Origin: Firm-04 sp045617625
Lineage (GTDB): Bacteria; Bacillota; Clostridia; Oscillospirales; Ruminococcaceae
NCBI GenBank assembly: GCA_045617625.1
Contig: JAZLJA010000052.1
Coordinates: forward strand, 9,853 to 73,852
Length of the DNA stretch: 64,000 nt
Reading direction: 5' to 3'
Both the position numbers and the translations under genes were made by a program. The notes beneath the pieces were generated by a model. It was not told the origin of the DNA. It made no database searches and saw only the letters and a program-made list of their open reading frames with translations. Of the stretch, positions 60,442-64,000 are shown in pieces; the first letter of the stretch is position 1, and every line of letters starts with the position of its first letter.

Positions 60442-62865
60442 ATGGCAGAGCCGAACAAAACGGACCGCAAACCGGTTATCAGCAATAAAAAATGGCACGG
60501 AAAACCGAAAAATGCGCAGGCGGAACGCCCTTCTCAGAGCATGAAGATCCGCGCCAACGGTTTGATTCTGACCATGACGCTCGTGATGGCGTTTCTGCTG
60601 ATCCTCAATATCTTTAATATCAGCGTGGTCAATCATGATGAATATATCGGCATGGCAAATTCCCGTCAGTTTGGTTCGATCGAGATTCCTGCCAAGCGCG
60701 GTTCCATATATGATACCAACGGCACGATTCTGGCGCAAAGTGCAACGGTCTACCGCATTTACGTTGACCCGGGGCTGTTCCGCAGCGAGATGGAAACCAT
60801 CGAGGCAAACAACCAGAAATATATTGAAGCAGCGGCGGAGGCAGCGAAAAAAGGTGAGCCTTCCACCGCAGATATCATTGACACGGCGGCACTGAAAGAA
60901 CAGATCATCAACTATCTTTCCGAGCAGCTCAAAATTGAGAAGAAGAAAGTCAGTGACGCATTTGAAGCAAAAAGCAACTATGTGGTGCTGAAAAAGCAGG
61001 TGGAGAAAAACACCGCTGATAAGATCCTCGAATATGTGACGAATGTGCCCGTGACAGGCAGCAGCCGTCATCCGAATCTGTCCTCCATCACCCGCGAATC
61101 CGATACCAAGCGTTATTATCCGCAGAATGAACTTGCGGCATCGGTCATCGGCTTCAACAATGCCGACGGCAGAGGCGTTTACGGCATCGAGGCTTACTAT
61201 GACGATTATCTTTCGGGCATCGACGGCAAGACCATCACCGCAAAGGATGCAAACGGCAACGAGATGCCCTATCGCTATTCCAAAACCTACGACGCCCAGG
61301 ACGGCAACGACGTTTATCTCACCATTGATATGACTTTGCAGACCTATATGGAAAATGCCCTCACCGATATGGTGGAGACGTTCTCCGTGGAAAAGCGCGG
61401 CTGCGGCATTCTGATGAATGCAAAAACGGGTGCGATTCTCGGCATGGCATCGGTGGGCGGCTTTGACCTGAATGACCCCTATGCGATCTACGATCAGAAA
61501 AAGCTCGACGAGATCAACGCGATCGAGGATGAAGACGAACGCAGCAAGGCAATCGCGGAACAGCGTGAGACGCAGTGGCGCAACAAATGTGTCTCGGAAA
61601 CATATATCCCCGGCTCGGTATTCAAGGTCTATACCGCATCCAGTGCGCTGGAGGAAAATGTCATTTCTTACAGCGATACGTTCTACTGCGAGGGTCATAT
61701 TGACGTTGCAGGCGAGAACTTCAACTGCTGGAACCAACGCGGTCACAAAAGCGAAACCTTTGAGGATATCCTCATTAACTCGTGCAACCCTGCGTTTATC
61801 GGCATCGGGCAGAAGCTTGGCAGAGATCTGTTCTGCCAGTATTTCGAGGCGTTTGGTCTGACCGAAAAAACAGGCATCGACCTGCCCGGCGAGACCAGTT
61901 CCGTCTACTGCAAGAAAGCCAATATGCATGAAGTGGAACTTGCGTCCAGTTCGTTCGGTCAAACCAACTCCCTCACGCCGATTGAAATGATCACGGGCTA
62001 TGCATCGGTCATCAACGGCGGCTATCTGCTCAAACCGTATGTCGTCAGCAAAATCGTGGACAACGAAGGCAATGTGGTGCTGAGCAACGAAAAAACCGTC
62101 CGCCGTCAGGTCATTTCCAGCGAAACTTCGGCAGAGATGCGCAAGGCATTGCAGGCTGTTGTGGAAAACAACGGCGGCTCGAATGCGTACATCAAGGGCT
62201 ATAAGATCGGCGGTAAGTCGGGCACGGCACAGAAGATCATGGGCAGCATCAAAAAGGAGGACATGAAATTCCTTGCCTCTTATTGCTGTTTTGCACCCGC
62301 TGATGATCCTGAGATCGTGCTGCTGATCGTTGCCGATGAACCTTACGGCTTGGATGAGCGTTATTACGGTTCTACGGTCGCAGTGCCCTATGCGAGAACG
62401 ATCATGGAAAAGGCTCTGCCGTATCTGGGATACTATCCCGATTATACGGCGGATGATGCGGAAAAACAGGATGTCAAGATCCCGATGGTCATTGATGACA
62501 ACCTCATCACCGCAGAAGAAAAACTCGAATCCCGCGGACTGAAATACGTTGTGGAGGGTGAGGGCGATATTGTCAATATGCAGATTCCGATCACCAATTC
62601 GATGGTGTCGAAAGGCAGCACGGTGGTGCTTTATACTGACAAGGAATTCACTGCCGAATATGTCACGGTGCCGTATGTCACGGGGCTGACGCTCAAAGAG
62701 GCAAGCAAAAAGTTTGAGGAAATTGGTCTCAACTACGTGGCAAAGGGTGCTTCCACTGACAGAAGCGACGTTAAGGTGCTGCTGCAAAGCGTGCCGGGCG
62801 GAACAACGGTTCAGAAATGGTCGGTGGTGGAACTCGACTTCGGCACGACGGATGAATCAGGCTGA
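60442..62865 (+). CDS. Class B penicillin-binding protein with PASTA domains (FtsI/SpoVD type)
   Basis: An 807-residue peptidoglycan transpeptidase. Cytoplasmic tail, one membrane helix (~35-55), a dimerisation domain starting RGSIYDTNGTILA, and a transpeptidase domain with the three active-site motifs S392-V-F-K, S447-C-N and K592-S-G-T. Two PASTA domains lie at the C-terminus (~675-740 and ~740-805). It makes septal cross-links. Gene order after an FtsL-like gene and before murE makes it the division PBP of this cluster; SpoVD versus FtsI cannot be decided from sequence alone. Confidence 0.93.
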   Translation: MAEPNKTDRKPVISNKKWHGKPKNAQAERPSQSMKIRANGLILTMTLVMAFLLILNIFNISVVNHDEYIGMANSRQFGSIEIPAKRGSIYDTNGTILAQSATVYRIYVDPGLFRSEMETIEANNQKYIEAAAEAAKKGEPSTADIIDTAALKEQIINYLSEQLKIEKKKVSDAFEAKSNYVVLKKQVEKNTADKILEYVTNVPVTGSSRHPNLSSITRESDTKRYYPQNELAASVIGFNNADGRGVYGIEAYYDDYLSGIDGKTITAKDANGNEMPYRYSKTYDAQDGNDVYLTIDMTLQTYMENALTDMVETFSVEKRGCGILMNAKTGAILGMASVGGFDLNDPYAIYDQKKLDEINAIEDEDERSKAIAEQRETQWRNKCVSETYIPGSVFKVYTASSALEENVISYSDTFYCEGHIDVAGENFNCWNQRGHKSETFEDILINSCNPAFIGIGQKLGRDLFCQYFEAFGLTEKTGIDLPGETSSVYCKKANMHEVELASSSFGQTNSLTPIEMITGYASVINGGYLLKPYVVSKIVDNEGNVVLSNEKTVRRQVISSETSAEMRKALQAVVENNGGSNAYIKGYKIGGKSGTAQKIMGSIKKEDMKFLASYCCFAPADDPEIVLLIVADEPYGLDERYYGSTVAVPYARTIMEKALPYLGYYPDYTADDAEKQDVKIPMVIDDNLITAEEKLESRGLKYVVEGEGDIVNMQIPITNSMVSKGSTVVLYTDKEFTAEYVTVPYVTGLTLKEASKKFEEIGLNYVAKGASTDRSDVKVLLQSVPGGTTVQKWSVVELDFGTTDESG

Positions 62866-62898
62866 TACAGCGTGTAACCGGCCCGAAAGGGGTGTAAT

Positions 62899-64000
62899 AT
62901 GAGACTATATGATATTTTGGAGGGCTTGTCGTGCTCACTGCCCGATTGCGAGATCAGCGGTGTGACCGATAATACCCAAAAACTTGAAGCGGGCATGGTA
63001 TTTGTCTGCATCAAAGGGGGCCATTTTGACGGTCATGATGCGGCAGCGGAAATGCTCGGAAAAGGCGCAGTGTGTGTCATTGCTGAACGTGACCTGGGAC
63101 TCGGAGACAAACAGATTCTCGTCAAAAACACACATGAGGCTTACGGCAATCTGTGTGCTGCGTGGTACGGGCACCCTGAACGCCGCATGAAATTCGTCGG
63201 CGTGACGGGCACCAACGGCAAAACCACGACAGCAACCCTGATCCGGCAAATGCTGAAAAATGCAGGGCATAAGGTCGGACTGATCGGCACGGTGCAGTAT
63301 GAGATCGGGGAGGAGATTCTGCCCTCACCGAACACCACGCCGCTCACTGACCATTATTTCTCGCTGCTGCAAAAAATGGCGGCAGCCGACTGTGATATCG
63401 TGGTGATGGAGGTCTCCTCCTTTGGCTTGGAACAATACCGCATCGGATGCACCCGTTTTGACACCGCGATCTTCACCAATCTGACACAGGATCATCTCGA
63501 TATCCACGGCACGATGGAGAAATACTTCGCCGCGAAATGCCTGCTCTTTGAGCGGTGCGATAAGGCGGTCATCAATATCGACGACGAGTGGGGCAGACGG
63601 ATCCCCCTGCCCGACGGTGTCGCGCGTATATCCTGCTCGGCGGCGGGCGGCGGCAATATCGCCGCTTCCGGCATCGAGTGCCGCGCCGACAGCGTCAGCT
63701 TCGATCTTTCGATAGAGGGCGGGAATGCACACAGAGTAACGGCGGGGATACCGGGACATTTCACCGTGTATAATCTGCTTTCGGTCATCGGCTGCGCACA
63801 CGCTGTCGGGATCGACGAGAGCGATATCATATCGGCGCTGGCAACGGCAAAGGGAGTCAAGGGGCGAGCCGAGGTATTCCCGTGCGACGCCGATTTCACC
63901 ATCATAATCGATTACGCCCACAGTCCCGACGGCGTGGAGAATATCCTGTCCTCCATGCGCGAGGTGTGCAGCGGCAGATTGGTCGCGCTGCTCGGATGCG
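62899..64000 (+). CDS. murE: UDP-MurNAc-tripeptide synthetase MurE, N-terminal part
   Basis: The first 367 residues of a Mur ligase; the frame is still open at the window end. The domain 1 motif GVTDNTQKLEAGMVFVCIKG binds the UDP substrate. The ATP loop is GVTGTNGKTTT, and the carbamylated Lys is in TQDHLDIHGTMEKYFAAK. DYAHSPDGVENIL follows. MurE adds the third stem-peptide residue (meso-DAP or Lys; the deciding DNPR/DDPR-type motif lies beyond the window). The start at 62899 follows GAAAGGGG. Base and codon use shift from about 63.58 kb onward. Confidence 0.95.
   Translation, partial: MRLYDILEGLSCSLPDCEISGVTDNTQKLEAGMVFVCIKGGHFDGHDAAAEMLGKGAVCVIAERDLGLGDKQILVKNTHEAYGNLCAAWYGHPERRMKFVGVTGTNGKTTTATLIRQMLKNAGHKVGLIGTVQYEIGEEILPSPNTTPLTDHYFSLLQKMAAADCDIVVMEVSSFGLEQYRIGCTRFDTAIFTNLTQDHLDIHGTMEKYFAAKCLLFERCDKAVINIDDEWGRRIPLPDGVARISCSAAGGGNIAASGIECRADSVSFDLSIEGGNAHRVTAGIPGHFTVYNLLSVIGCAHAVGIDESDIISALATAKGVKGRAEVFPCDADFTIIIDYAHSPDGVENILSSMREVCSGRLVALLGC

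Noticed and set aside
60403..62787. A 794-codon minus-strand open frame opposite the PBP gene
   Set aside because: Shadow of a biased coding strand; the plus-strand frame has all transpeptidase motifs and this one has no recognisable domain.

Overview
The window reads as a chromosomal segment of a Gram-positive, anaerobic, fibre-degrading Firmicute of the Ruminococcus / Oscillospiraceae type. The evidence is a cohesin-like plus dockerin protein and a dockerin-bearing pectinesterase with long threonine linkers, a GH94 disaccharide phosphorylase, HrcA/CIRCE control of chaperones, an ECF vitamin-transport module, a Rex redox regulator, a clostridial-type 4Fe-4S aconitase and a Gram-positive dcw cluster. 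No rRNA, tRNA, CRISPR array or intact mobile element was found.

Layout. 1-5.3 kb (+): ecfA1 (partial)-ecfA2-ecfT-truA, then two membrane proteins. 5.3-8.2 kb (+): a ClpE-type unfoldase with an unusual structured leader, then a DNA glycosylase. 8.2-9.7 kb (-): an ECF substrate-binding subunit with type III pantothenate kinase, which probably uses the ECF module at the window start. 10-13.7 kb (+): GH94 phosphorylase and a cation/proton antiporter. 13.8-18.9 kb (+): hrcA-grpE-dnaK under CIRCE, then dnaJ on its own promoter. 19-24 kb (+): a TM2 protein and aconitase-isocitrate dehydrogenase-rex, with a decayed small membrane gene between acn and icd. 24-28.6 kb (+): a cellulosome-like pair, a cohesin-like/Big2/dockerin protein and a CE8 pectinesterase with dockerin. 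28.6-31.3 kb (-): rpsO and pnp.

31.5-42.5 kb: acyl-CoA synthetase, an MBOAT plus SGNH O-acylation pair, a PnuC transporter, a large membrane-anchored protein of unknown function, an ABC half-exporter (-), and a small divergent XRE-regulator / membrane-protein switch with two palindromic operators. 42.7-47.5 kb (+): rpsL-rpsG-fusA and tuf. 47.6-48.9 kb (-): two small genes and a tyrosine-recombinase remnant.

49.0-56.9 kb (+): an accessory operon (lipoprotein, OmpR-type response regulator, histidine kinase, two ABC permeases, ABC ATPase, secreted single-pass protein, two-TM protein). A 39-bp motif occurs both in front of the lipoprotein gene and at the histidine kinase/transporter junction. 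It looks like the operator of the response regulator and makes this island the best candidate for an under-described envelope-stress or peptide-sensing system. About 1 kb without convincing genes follows. 57.7-64.0 kb (+): the dcw cluster, mraZ-rsmH-ftsL-like-PBP(PASTA)-murE (partial), with a consensus promoter and a 10-bp-phased repeat that fits an MraZ box.

All functional calls come from reading motifs, domain order and context; no database search was possible.
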